Source: Pseudisothecium myosuroides (Eukaryota; Streptophyta; Bryopsida; Hypnales; Lembophyllaceae). Taken from it: a stretch of 64,000 nt of DNA. Both the position numbers and the translations under genes were made by a program. Location of the stretch: positions 682,001 to 746,000 of the forward strand of contig OX637287.1 of the NCBI GenBank assembly GCA_951799445.1. Reading direction: 5' to 3'. Shown here piece by piece: positions 22,471 through 33,699 of the stretch. Every line of letters begins with the position of its first letter. Within the stretch, counting starts at the first letter, position 1. A model generated the notes under the pieces. The model had not been told where the DNA came from, searched no databases, and was given only the letters and a program-made list of their open reading frames with translations.

Positions 22471-25400
22471 ATGCAGGCCCCCGTGCTGGTTCTCAGTACG
22501 TCTCCCGTTTTTTTCTCGACCATTCGTGCATCTTTCTAGGGTTTAGGACCAGGATTGGGAGGTTCAGGGTTTGGGCCTTCGTTTCGGAGGTCATTGTCAT
22601 TGTGTGTTGGCGTTCTTTTGTAAGGTCATTGTGCTGGTTGATGTTGATGGAAGTTTTATGATCCGGCAATCGCGTGTGTTGTTTTCGCGAGTGGGATGTC
22701 TAAAACCTTTTTTTTCCAATGGCGTGGTTTCAGATGATGCGACGAAGAGGGAGACGGGAAGTCGCGTGCATCGTGCCAATATTCAGGCCTCGAAGGTATT
22801 TATTGACGTTCCCTGTGAGACTTCGAGTTTGGTGAAAGTAACCGTGGATCTGGTATATTAGGGCGACTGATTTGGAATAATTTTTGTATTTGTTGTTGAT
22901 GATGTTCCGTATTATCATCTATGAGTGGGACAATGGAGTTAAGCATAATGTGCGTTGGTCGTTTTTGGGCTTAGACATTGATTAGGGTTTTTCTCCTGGT
23001 TCGTGCGCCGTACTCTGCAAGAAATTTTTGGAGATCGAGACGGCCTTGTATGTTTGATTGGGAAGTAGAACGCCTGGCCTACCGTGTCAATGTGTTGGCT
23101 TTTTAGAAACTGTAAAGCTTGACATAATGTTTCGGTTTGTTATGCAGGCTGTGGCAGATGTTATTCGAACAACGCTGGGACCTAGGTCTATGCTGAAGAT
23201 GCTCCTTGATGCTAGTGGAGGTACTTTCGTGCTCTTGCAGGCTTGATTTGGTGCACCTTTTACTTGGATACTACAGAGGGTTGGTGAATGTTTTAAAACA
23301 ATGTCTATGATTTTGTTGTGCTTGACGAGATGCGAACGACGTTTTTTCCTGAAAAGACTTTCGTTTTTTGTTCTTTCGGCAGGAATTGTCCTCACAAACG
23401 ATGGAAATGCAATTTTAAGAGAGCTTGATGTCTCACACCCTGCTGCTAAGGTTAGTCCTGAGGAACATGGTGATTTTATCATGGCGTTACTTCCATTTTA
23501 CTAGTTCAGGATGTTGGTATAGCAATTTAAATTGAATCTTGACACATGCTGGCTATCTGCAGTCTATGATAGAGCTCAGTCGTACGCAAGATGAGGAGGT
23601 TGGTGATGGAACTACGTCGGTAATCATTCTAGGTGATCTATTTGACCTCTTCTTCTGCGCAGTCTACAGCCTAATTACTTTGTCTTTCTTTGAAAGTCAT
23701 CCGGAATATTTTACTCGAGCACCAATGGAGACCCATGTTTTGAGTTACTTCCATGTAGTGATTTTGACAGTAATCGCCTGTATTCTCTGCATTCTCTGCA
23801 TTTTCGTGTTGGAGTACTCGTTTGAGGTTTTGTTCAAAATGTATCTAGAATGACAAACCCAAAATTCAGAATAGAACCTGAAGTTAGGATATCCCTAAAG
23901 AACAAAACTCTGAGATTAATGTTTTGATCCTAGTATGTGCTTTGAATGTACCAGTCGTCCAGTTAAAGGTCTTGATCCTTTTATGAAACTTGATTTTGGC
24001 AGCTGGCGAGATGCTTTATGTTGCTGAGCAGTTTCTGGATAGGCAATTTCACCCCACTGTTATATGCCGAGGTTAGTACAAATAAATTCGTTCTTCTCTA
24101 CTACTTTCGGACTACGCTTACTTTTGATTATTATCTGTTGCAACGGGTTTCGTTCTTACGAAACATTGGCACGTCTTTAGTAGTTTCACTCATGATTCGC
24201 ACCTAATTATTGTTCTCAGGCATCTGTGATTGTACATAGTGCATGTTGTTACTTCTCCAAAGATTGCTGACAACCGCAATACTGTTGTTATTTGATTCTC
24301 GGAACGCTGTGTATTTTATGTTTTTGTGCAGCATACTCTAAAGCTTTGGAGGACGCAGTGGCTGCACTTAAGGAGATTTCGTTTGACATCGATATTACTG
24401 ATCGTGAGTGCATCTCCTAGTTTACGCTTTCCTGTCTAGCAGTGTCGAGGCACGACTGGTGTTTTTTAAGTGGCTACCAAAAGCAGCTCTAGCACTAAGC
24501 AGGTGACAAGTAGGTGTCACCTGCTTTTGATGGCCACCTCAATAAGCTCTGGGGCTTGACGGAGGAGTATGTACCTCAATGATGCTAAGGCTTTTGTGCA
24601 TAGCCGAAGAACAGAAAGGGTAATTTGGGAATTTTTGAGACTCTCCCTGGACACTGAAGAAATCCATGCTTCCCATTATGCAGGTGCAATGATGCTGAAC
24701 ATCGTGCGAAGTTGTATTGGCACCAAGTTCACCAGCCGTTTTGGAACTCTAATTGCTGTAAGTTCTTGTCTTTGATATCTACTAAATCTTAATGTTTATG
24801 TTTATCCAGTCCTACTCGTTGGAATATAAATTAGATTATCTTTGGTTCTGTTCTGGATTACTGCATCGCACTTACATTGACATGTCTTTTAATGCAGGAC
24901 CTGGCGATCGATTCGGTTGCTACTATATCCGTTGATTTGGGAAATGGTCTTCGAGAGGTTGACATCAAGAAGTACATCAAGACGGAAAAGATTCCAGGAG
25001 GACAATTGGAAGATTCAAAAGTCCTGAAGGGAGTGATGTTCAATAAGGATGTTGTCTCCCCAGGGAAAATGCGAAGGAAGATTTTGAACCCTCGTATCAT
25101 ACTTCTGGATTCTCCACTGGAGTATAAGAAAGGAGAGAACCAGACGAATGCAGAGCTCATGAAAGAGGAGGATTGGTAATTTCATTTTGAACTTTGTCTC
25201 ATCCGCTTTTACTCGTGCAACACCGTGCTGTATGCATGTCACATCTATTCCTTGGCACAGTTTGAGGTCTGTTGGTGTTCACTTGGGAAAAAAGTTCTGT
25301 CACTTCGCTGGTTTAAGATAGACTCATGACTTTCAAATCTGAAATATCTGAATTATTGCTCATCTGGCCAACTTAGCTGACATATCATCGATATTTTGTC

Positions 25401-27009
25401 TCATGGATGTCTAATTTTTTTTTCTGATTGTCAGGGCTACTTTGTTGCGCATGGAAGAAGAATATATTGAGCAGTTATGTGTTCAAATCATAAAGTTTAA
25501 GCCTGATTTGGTGATTACTGAGAAAGGGTTGAGTGACCTGGCATCACATTATCTTAGCAAGGCAGGTATTAGTGCAATTCGCAGATTGAGGAAGACGGAT
25601 AACAATCGTATTGCTCGAGCCTGTGGAGCCACTATTGTGAATCGCCCAGAAGAGATTCAGGAGAGTGATGTCGGTACTGGCTGTGGCCTGTTTGAGGTTA
25701 AGAAGATTGGAGATGAATACTTCTCTTTCATCGTTGATTGCAAGGAACCTAAAGCGTGCACAGTCTTGCTAAGAGGACCCAGCAAAGATCTCTTAAATGA
25801 AGTGGAGCGCAACTTGGCGGTGAGTTGATATTTGGTAGTCCATGCAGCCATTGGTTGGTTAATCAATATTTTCTTGTTTTGCAGTACGTCTGGATAGATT
25901 CTCACTCTTTCAGACAAAAATAATGTAGCTTTTCTGTAATTGGCTTGTGGTGTTTGTGATGGTAAAATATACGATTTTGATTTCGAAATAATGGGTATGA
26001 CAGGATGCCATGGGAGTAGCTCGCAATGTTATCAAAGACGCAAAATTGGTCCCAGGTGGTGGAGCCTCAGAAATGGCTGTTGCAGCTATCTTGAAGAAAA
26101 AGAGCATGTCAATTGAAGGTGTCGAACAGGTTGGTATCTTTGGACGTGAAGTTGCAAACTTATTGATACTTCAGTGGAATGGTTTAGAGGATCGGGGGCA
26201 ACATCGTACAGATTCTAGAATGTAGAATTCTTAAATATGCTGGTTCTGAAAGCTATGTGGTTAATTGCAGTGGCCATACAGGGCAGTTGTTCAAGCCCTA
26301 GAAGTGATCCCTCGAACTCTTGCTCAAAACTGTGGTGTCAACGTAATTCGGACCATGACTGCCCTCCAAGCCAAGGTTTATTCTCCTTACTTAACTTGCA
26401 CTTCGTTTTGGGTCTTCCCAATCTTCCTGACTTCTTCCTTTGTTTGACCATATCCATGTGCTGAAGTTTAGCTACCTTCAAGTAGAAAATGGGGTTTTGC
26501 TATTATTTTTATTCTTGAAGTTAGGAATCAGTTTAATTTATATTTGTGCCTGTTTGCAGCATGCCAATGGTGAAAACCCTATGGTCGGCATTGATGGCAA
26601 TACTGGTGAAATCACCGACATGAAAGAGCTTGGAGTACGTCATCTTCGTCTTTGGCCTCCCTTAGTATTCTCCAAAATTGCTTGTGTCAGATGTTGGGAC
26701 GTATTTTAGTGGTTTAGGTTACAGATACTTGCTATTGAGTTGGAGATTGCCGCTTGTTTCACTCTTCAAATTTCCAGTGAGCATTGTTTCAGTGTTCTAA
26801 GTCAATCGATTATGATTAAGCAGGTGTGGGACTCTTTTGGAGTGAAGCAACAAACTTTCAAAACAGCAATAGAAGCTGCCTGCATGCTCTTGAGAATTGA
26901 TGACATCGTAAGTGGTATTAAGAAGAAGCAAGCTCCTGGATCTGCACCCAAGCAACCCGTGACATCAACTGGAGAGGATGTTGATAGTGAGCAAATGATT
27001 CCGGAATAG
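22471..27009 (+). CDS. CCT3: T-complex protein 1 subunit gamma (CCT/TRiC chaperonin)
   Basis: CCT3 is one of eight paralogous subunits of the cytosolic chaperonin that folds actin, tubulin and other proteins using ATP. Fourteen coding exons: 22471-22495, 22734-22795, 23148-23220, 23383-23450, 23563-23632, 24003-24071, 24332-24403, 24684-24757, 24898-25175, 25435-25819, 26004-26129, 26271-26375, 26560-26634, 26824-27009. All introns are GT..AG, phases match, and the sum is 1668 nt (555 aa), the family's usual length. The start ATG sits in GCCACCATG and gives MQAPVLVLNDATKRETGS, as in CCT gamma. Group II chaperonin motifs are intact: TLGPRSMLKMLLD (38-50), TNDGNAIL (58-65), GDGTTS (90-95), RKTDNNRIARACGA in the apical domain, the NLAD catalytic region with Asp393, VPGGGASE (408-415) and LLRIDDIVSG near the C-terminus. 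No damage. Subunit identity rests on close agreement along the whole length with known gamma subunits. Confidence 0.97.
24497..24526. repeat. Perfect 12-bp inverted repeat in CCT3 intron 7
   Basis: AAGCAGGTGACA and TGTCACCTGCTT are exact reverse complements around a 6-nt loop, inside the 24,404-24,683 intron. A weaker outer symmetry (GTGGCTACC, GGCCACCTC) suggests a small foldback insertion rather than a splicing element. Confidence 0.6.
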
Positions 27010-28012
27010 GATTACAGAGTAATTACGTTACTTCACTCGTGAATTTATCCCCTTCCAGTTTTTTTGACCCAATGTGGATTAGCAACAGTGAGACATTCAT
27101 TGCTATGGCCTAACCAATTCAGCAAGCTAGGGAATGCGGACTCAGGTGGAATGCTGGTTACCTGACTGTTGGTATTCAGGAGTGGTGCATTCACAGCCAC
27201 CCTCTCCTTGCTCAGGGTGTGCTCTAGGCATCCTAGTTGGAGACTTTTGTTGGAGAGCAGTAATAGGGCGTTTGCTGTGATCAGAGCTTGGAGGAACTTT
27301 TAATTTCTTGTCAGGGAGCTCGCTCAATTTTTGAAGTCTGGTATCTGAGGTGGTTCATTCAAATTCAATGGGAAGTGAACAGTCATGTTTTTTTAGCAGT
27401 TCGTATGCGTTCCTGTCTTACAGCTGTTGAGGTGATGTGTGGTGTTCGATTGTATGATCGAGAGATATTTGTATTTTGATAGTCACTGTTCACTTTCTTG
27501 GACAGTATGACTTATTTTTAGGGGTTGATTCTTATCCTCGTCTGAAAGTGTGACAACAGGGACTGAACTTTGGAGTAGGGTTTCTGGTCATTTGTACTAT
27601 TACGGATTTTTGATAATTCGAAAATGCAATTTTTGGACACCGGTATGAATATTTTAGGGGTTTTCCAAGTCTTAATAAATTTTTGTAGACTTCATTTGCA
27701 AAATGTGATGGGGTTCTATATTTCGAAGTAGGCTTATTCCCTTTTCTAAGAGCCATTAGGTTTGGGATTTCTGGTTCTTGGAATAGGGGTCCATAGATTA
27801 GTGAAATCACTCAAATTTGACCTTAAGTTTGGTGAAATTGTGAAAAAGTGTTCTTTATAATTTTGAAGGGTAATACTTTGAACTAAAAGAATTAGTTTTT
27901 GAAGTGAAATACACCTAGATTCTTTGAACTAGATAATTTGTAGTGAAAAGTTTCAAAAATCTATAAAAGTTTGAGAGGTAACTTAATACAGGAATCTACA
28001 AACATATTGTGG
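27010..28012. other. CCT3 3' flank and gene-free DNA
   Basis: The first roughly 480 bp after the CCT3 stop keep a balanced base composition and probably contain the 3' UTR; I cannot fix the cleavage site. Further right the sequence becomes AT-rich with no recognisable gene. Confidence 0.4.
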
Positions 28013-28260
28013 GATGAAAAAGTCATGTTTCTATGTGAAAAGGCCATGTGAGCATTTATTAGCTATTCAAAATTTGAATGCCTAGCCTCTACAAACATTT
28101 TGATGGATGGAAAAATCATGTTTCTATATGAATAAGACATGTGAGCATTCATTGAGTTCAAAATTTGAATTCCTAGCCTTTGATGGATGGAAAAATCATG
28201 TTTCTATATGAATAGGACATGTGAGCATTCAAATTCGAAAGTTGAATTCCTAGCCTTTAA
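28013..28260. repeat. Tandem repeat, about three degenerate units
   Basis: The unit contains AAATCATGTTTCTATATGAA, ACATGTGAGCATTCA and GAATTCCTAGCCT and recurs three times with unit lengths of roughly 75-105 bp. Non-coding. Confidence 0.7.
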
Positions 28261-28399
28261 TCCCAAAATGACCCTGAGGACAGAATGTATCCTCGACCAA
28301 TTTTTAAAGTTAAATAAAACCTTACCAAATTATTATTTTTAGTAGTTTATATTTTTGAAAAATTCTTTTTGAAGTTTAGTTTTAGCTTCAAAAATTTGA

Positions 28400-29686
28400 T
28401 TTTGAAAATGTGCAAATGTGATTTTTCTATTCAAGATTTTGTACACGGGTGTCCATTGCAATCTTGACTTTTTGTAGTGTTGAGGGCTCTTGGGAATGAG
28501 CCTCAAATACACTAGATCTTTGAGAAAAAATCACATTAGAAATTCATTTAAAAAAATTGTAGAGTAGATTTTGAGAAGTCATAAATTGCTTGGGGTTATG
28601 CATGTTAGGCCCTTTAACCTCATATTTTTTTGGTGACCAACTTTTTAGATTTGACATGTGAAAAGAGGATTGAAAGACTTCAAATCACTTTCATAGTTTT
28701 AACACCCTCATGATCAAACATTATAATCTTTCAATCCGTACGAGATATTGTTGTGTTTTCTTTTCTAATGTGATCTCTAACATGTCTAGTTTGATTTTAT
28801 ACGGTATAATTAAAAAAGAATTGAAACAATTTATCAAAATGTTGACTTTTTGTTCAATTTAGAGCAAATTCCTAGAAGCTCAGGAAATTCCAGGGTCATT
28901 TTGGGGTTAATAAAGAATTAAGGGCTTTTTGAAATCTTAAATTTCTAAATGTCTTCAATAGTTTATGTAGAGAGATTATTTTTTTCAATATTTCATGATT
29001 TATAGTTTAGAACATCTAAGAAATGTTACTTTATTTTGATGACTTTACAACTTTCAATTATTTTTGTACAATAACATATATATCAAGCAAGCATTATTTC
29101 TAATAAACTCCTTATATAATAATGATTATTAAATTATGACAAAAACTTAAGCTAATTAATGGCCATCAGCTTTCATCAACACGGAAGGTTTCAAAGTTCA
29201 CTTTAAAGGGGTAGAAAGAATATACTAAACCCGTCCTCCCTAGATGTACAAAGAATGATAGCTAATAGGGATTCAGTTGGCATGACTACTTCACTATAGA
29301 TTGGTAGGCAACCCAATCATCTCTGCAAAAAGTAGGCGCTTCTGAAGGAACCTTGTGCTACAACAATGGGGCTTGCACCAACAATTGCCTTCACAAGTTG
29401 GGTGTTGAGTATTGCGATTTCCAACAAATTTCTACTAACATTATGATTGCTAGGCGTATAATTGACATTGTGCCCCTTAAGCTCATAAACATCATGGAAT
29501 TTTTTCCAAATTGAACCCATTTGCATTTACAGAGGAAGTAGCCACAAAGCTCCAAATAACCCCAAACAAAGAATTCAATGCCACTATAAAATTATGATTG
29601 GAATGTATAGCACCTATTTCAAGTATTACTAGGTAAATCTTCATAATTTGTTAAATAAAGCAAAGTAGCCATTACTTTCTACCCTA
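28400..29686. other. Gene-poor DNA with dispersed-repeat fragments
   Basis: Around 28,440-28,760 the sequence is an inverted, diverged counterpart of 8,400-8,760. Between 29,200 and 29,600 the minus strand has an open frame of about 69 codons (29,526-29,317) with protein-like composition (for example IWKKFHDVYELKGHNVNYTP). I recognise no family and see no flanking exons, so it is not called a gene. Confidence 0.4.
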
Positions 29687-29690
29687 ACCC

Positions 29691-30600
29691 CTAAATCCCC
29701 AAGGCCTTTTCTGGCTCTGAAACCATTAAAAACTGCCATTTTTGCTGTGATCACTCAAGAAACCAAAAAAAACATTTTTTTAAGTATCTAATTGTTGGAT
29801 CTTCTACTTCACTTATCTCAAAGCATATAGTAAAAATTTCATGAAGTTTGACCATACGGATTGGAAGATATTAGCATTTGAAGTTGGAAAAAAAAAATTG
29901 AATTGTGGCCTGCAATTTCAGATGACTTTGATGGCCATTTGTGGGATTTTTTTTACTACGGACCATAAAGTTAAATTTCTTTATGTTGAACATTTGAGTT
30001 GAGAGTTAGGGAAAAAAATTTCAGAATGTCTAAACTTGATTTTCACTCATACAAAAAAAATATTAAGTAGAAGTAGGTCCAAAATTGAACGAAACACTAA
30101 ATCATTAATAATTCTTAGATGGAATTAAAACACCATAATTACAAAGGTGGAATTTTTTTTGCAAAAAAACTTAACCTTGTCAAAAAAAATTTGAAAAAAT
30201 TTGAAAATTGCATTCAAAAATGAATTCTATAAGTTGTTTTTTGAAGAAGATGCTTAGATTGCCCAAAGAACAAGATTGTCCATAACTTTCTCATTATTAG
30301 TACAAATAGAATGAATCAAAGCTTTAGATGTAGACAAAAACATGATCTTTGAGAATTTAAATTTTAAATTTTAAAAATTCAATTCAATTTTTTTTTGGTT
30401 CTGCTCAGTGAACTGTTTTTTTTACTTAAGGTGGCATAACGTTTGCTCTTGGTCACTGATTGAAAAAAAAATTATAATTTTAGAAAGCTAATGTGATTCC
30501 CTATATTCAAAAAAAATTCAAAAAATGAGGTCAAAATTTGAGGTCACACGAGTCTGCCTAAAATCCCAAGTGTCCCCTAAGGTGGGACTTTGGAGATTTA
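29691..30600 (+). mobile_element. TTAA-type element, family R1, full-length copy
   Basis: Begins CCCCTAAATCCCCAAGG and ends CTTTGGAGATTTAGGGG, giving inverted termini. Both flanks read CTAA (29,687-29,690 on the left; the right flank overlaps 30,604), a one-base variant of TTAA. The interior matches 18,095-18,795 and, inverted, 46,131-47,029. About 0.9 kb, no coding sequence. Confidence 0.65.
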
Positions 30601-31063
30601 GGGGCTAAAATGTCTCCCACTGCTTCACTATTGGCACCCAACTTGTGCAATTAAGGCAAATTTAGATAGATTTATTTGCCTCTTCAGTCCTTCATCCTCC
30701 ACCGAGTACGTCGTAGGAGAAATTGAAAAGATTTAAATTCACTAACCTCCCATCAACATTTTTGATTTAAAACAACAATTAAGGAATGCAGAACAACCTC
30801 ACTCTCACAAGTCACACATTGACAAGTAGAGCAAGGAAGATTGGCAATGCAATGCCTAAACAAATGACAACAACTGCATCAAATGAGGTACAACACTTTG
30901 CTATTGTAACAGACGTGCAAGATACAAGACAAGACAAGACAAAATGGTTTCTAGATAACAAGACTTGATATTAGAGTTCAAGAAGTACAAGACTAGAACT
31001 AGAGTCAAGAGCTAAGATCAAGAGAGGTGTTGTTGAAACTAAGGACTACTTCGGCCTCGATTT

Positions 31064-31193
31064 CTATATATACTACCAGTTAGGAGGTTCTTCCAAAAGC
31101 TTTCGCTACTTGAGAAGCTTCTCAAGAAGCTTTCCTTTAGCTTGGACGTCCTTCCAGAAGCTTCTCCTAACTACAAGCTTCTTGGAGGAGGTT
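31064..31193 (-). promoter_or_regulatory. Heat-shock-element cluster with TATA box (minus-strand promoter)
   Basis: Alternating nGAAn/nTTCn pentamers cluster at 31,112-31,132 (GAGAAGCTTCTCAAGAAGCT), 31,151-31,166 (CTTCCAGAAGCTTCT) and in weaker form at 31,088-31,106 and 31,174-31,193. On the minus strand these lie 40-130 bp upstream of TATATATAG (31,064-31,072), the layout of plant heat-shock promoters and of heat-responsive Copia LTRs. No open reading frame follows on the minus strand within about 500 bp, so it may belong to a solo LTR or a lost gene. Confidence 0.55.
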
Positions 31194-31199
31194 CTAACT

Positions 31200-33310
31200 A
31201 TGTCCGTGACAACTACCATCACTTTGTTTATATTGACACTTTGTGAAATCCTACTCTACTGACTTCAATTTATTTTCAATTATTTCAGATTGTGTAGAAT
31301 GAACTCCCTATTTCTTGTACTTGTAATTTATTATGTTTGCAAGCTACAACTTCCAATGATTTGGTATCACCACTCTAAAATCCAACTTCCACAACTCCAT
31401 CAAACAAAGAGCTTGAGTATCCAACACCTTTGCAAGTACCTTCCTGACCACAAGACCTTGAGGAGAATTTCTTCAATCAAAATGCTAAATTCATTCAATC
31501 ACGATTTTTATGATAGTTAAGAGCAAAAAATAGTGGTAGATCATCAAGTTGTTAAGACTTTGAAGAAGACAATTGTGATAAAGGTTCCTACATTGAGCAA
31601 GAAACCAAGAGTTTGGATAACTTTCTATGGCCATTGGAAATCTTACATCACCTTTAATTAGTAATTTACAAACTAAAATTGATGCATTCCTCATCTTCAA
31701 CAAGGAGGAATGTGTTGTCAATAGTTTGGAGAAGAATCACGGCAACTCAATTGTGAAGCGACAAAGTTGTTGATGGAGAAAACGGGCATTGATAATGCAA
31801 TAAGGAGCAACACCTGTGGTAATAGGGAACAAAGCGAATTCTTTTTCCTGACATAAAAACATAGACAAGGGAGCAACAACAAAGGTGCATGCTTTTATGT
31901 TGTGTTTTTTGCATGTTTAAGGTTTTGAAGGAAGGATTGGTTGTGCCACTAGGATGGGCCGGTTGATTGTTTTGTTTATAAAGATGGACGGCATATGCAT
32001 TGGGGCTAGTGGGTAATTGGCATTGGATTGAAGTGTAAATGACTTGGGCTCTAGCTTGGAGGGTTAATGAGATGGAATTGGAGGGAAATCACATGGTGTA
32101 GAAAAAATAACTTGTGGTATAGGGAAAATGGCATAGAAGTGTTGAAAAAATGGTATAGGAGATAGAGTTGATGACATGGAAGTGGGCAAGAAAATGGCAT
32201 TGGCATTTGGTATAGTAGAATATGGTCAAGGACCTCTATGAGTAAGGGCTGTTACTAAGAGACTCTTGCTTTTGTAGATGATAGAAGAAGTGAGTTGGGG
32301 ATTGAATATGGAGTGATTGCAAGAAACACTTCTCCTATTTTTTGTCCCCTTGGCCTTAGACATGTGGTTATTTGCTCATAATTTTTGCATCGTATGCCAA
32401 TTTGAAATAAATTTGAAATGAAGGTATATGTGGTAATTGTAGACATTGAATAATTTTTTGAATTTAGAAAAAAATATTTTATCATTTTTAAACAATTCCT
32501 CTTTGGATGATTACTTTGACTATTTTGGAGGTTTAGGTACTATTTTTGACCCAAAACTACAAATTTAAAGCTCAAAATTGGGATATAAGGACTTCTACTA
32601 AATTTTGCACAATTCCATGAAGAGGTTTTCAAAAAATAGTAAATTGAGCACATTCCACATGTGCTCAAAGTGCACAATCTTTGCGCAAGCGTAGAGAACA
32701 CAAATTTTTTTTCCCAAACATCAAAATTTGAATTTGAAAATTCAAATTCAAAAATATATTTTTTCTAACCTAAATATGCTCCTTCTAAAAATCAAACATC
32801 AAAGTGTTTAAATTTCTCGGTATTTTCCATTGTATTTTATTGTGCATAACTTTTGGAGATAAATTTTTTTAGGTCTAAATTTTTAGACTCATACTATTTT
32901 CAGTGCTTTACAAATTATCCATATTTTATTTCATTTTTAAAAAGCTATTCCAAAAGTCATAATACTTACTAAAATAGTCCATTTTGAACCAAAAATGGCA
33001 AGTGTTTCTTGCAATGATCCTATGTTGAAGTGAGAAGGAGAACGAAGATGTTCAAGATGACAAGTATGATGAGAATGTAAATAGTGTAAAATATATATAC
33101 TTAGATTCAACGTGACATAAAAAATTCATGACATATGAGTTGAAGTGGTAAGAATATGGTTTAATCTTTGGCTCATATATTGTAGGATGCAAATTTTCAA
33201 GATTTTTTACATTTTTCAAACTTTGGTTGGTGTGTACTTTACGTTACATAGTTGTAGAGACAAATCAATATGCAACGGTTGTAAATGAGGATGGCCATAT
33301 TTATATAGAT
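31200..33310. other. Gene-free DNA
   Basis: No gene or bounded repeat recognised. The 32.5-33.0 kb part is AT-rich with repeat-like wording shared with 10.9-11.5 kb. The stretch just before 33,310 may hold remains of the acidic N-terminal part of the following transposase relic. Confidence 0.4.
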
Positions 33311-33319
33311 TCATTTTGG

Positions 33320-33675
33320 ATGACAATTTATGTGCTGGAGTTGAAGGTGTTCCTAGAAAATCATTTTATACGTAGGCATGAAGTGTCAACTTTAATATAA
33401 AACCGTATTAGTACAACAGGGGGTTATATTTTCCATTGTTAGATTATTCCTTCTTTCATGTTTCACAACCAATTTCAATTGCTCACTAAATGTTTGCATG
33501 TTAATGATCAGCTAGATTTGAGATCAATAAGACTATACCTGGTTATAACAAAATGGGACAAGTTTGATGGTTGATAAATACAATTCAAGACAATTGCAAA
33601 AAATCATGGAATGTGAATAAATTTACTATTGTAAATGAAATGTATAAGAATTTTTCACCACAATGGCATAAAAAA
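33320..33675 (+). pseudogene. piggyBac-like (DDE_Tnp_1_7) transposase relic
   Basis: One frame reads MTIYVLELKVFLENHF, then after stops IIPSFMFHNQFQLLTKCLHV and NDQLDLRSI. A frame change leads to WLINTIQDNCKKSWNVNKFT followed by IVNEMYKNFSPQWHKK. The order EL..FL, iis..M...RF..l..cLH.nd, then a linker and a vDEmm..f..-like block is that of piggyBac-type transposases, where the first catalytic Asp sits near the 'nd' block. At least three in-frame stops and one frameshift are present. Only part of the catalytic domain remains. It is the best candidate in the window for the kind of enzyme that moved the TTAA elements, though not shown to be the same family. Confidence 0.55.
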
Positions 33676-33699
33676 AATCTAGAGTCGGCTAGTAGGGAA

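Noticed and set aside
25015..25242. Minus-strand frames inside the CCT3 exons
   Set aside because: They are antisense shadows of strongly conserved CCT3 coding exons.
29317..29526. Minus-strand frame of 69 codons
   Set aside because: Composition is protein-like but no family, start context or neighbouring exon could be recognised.
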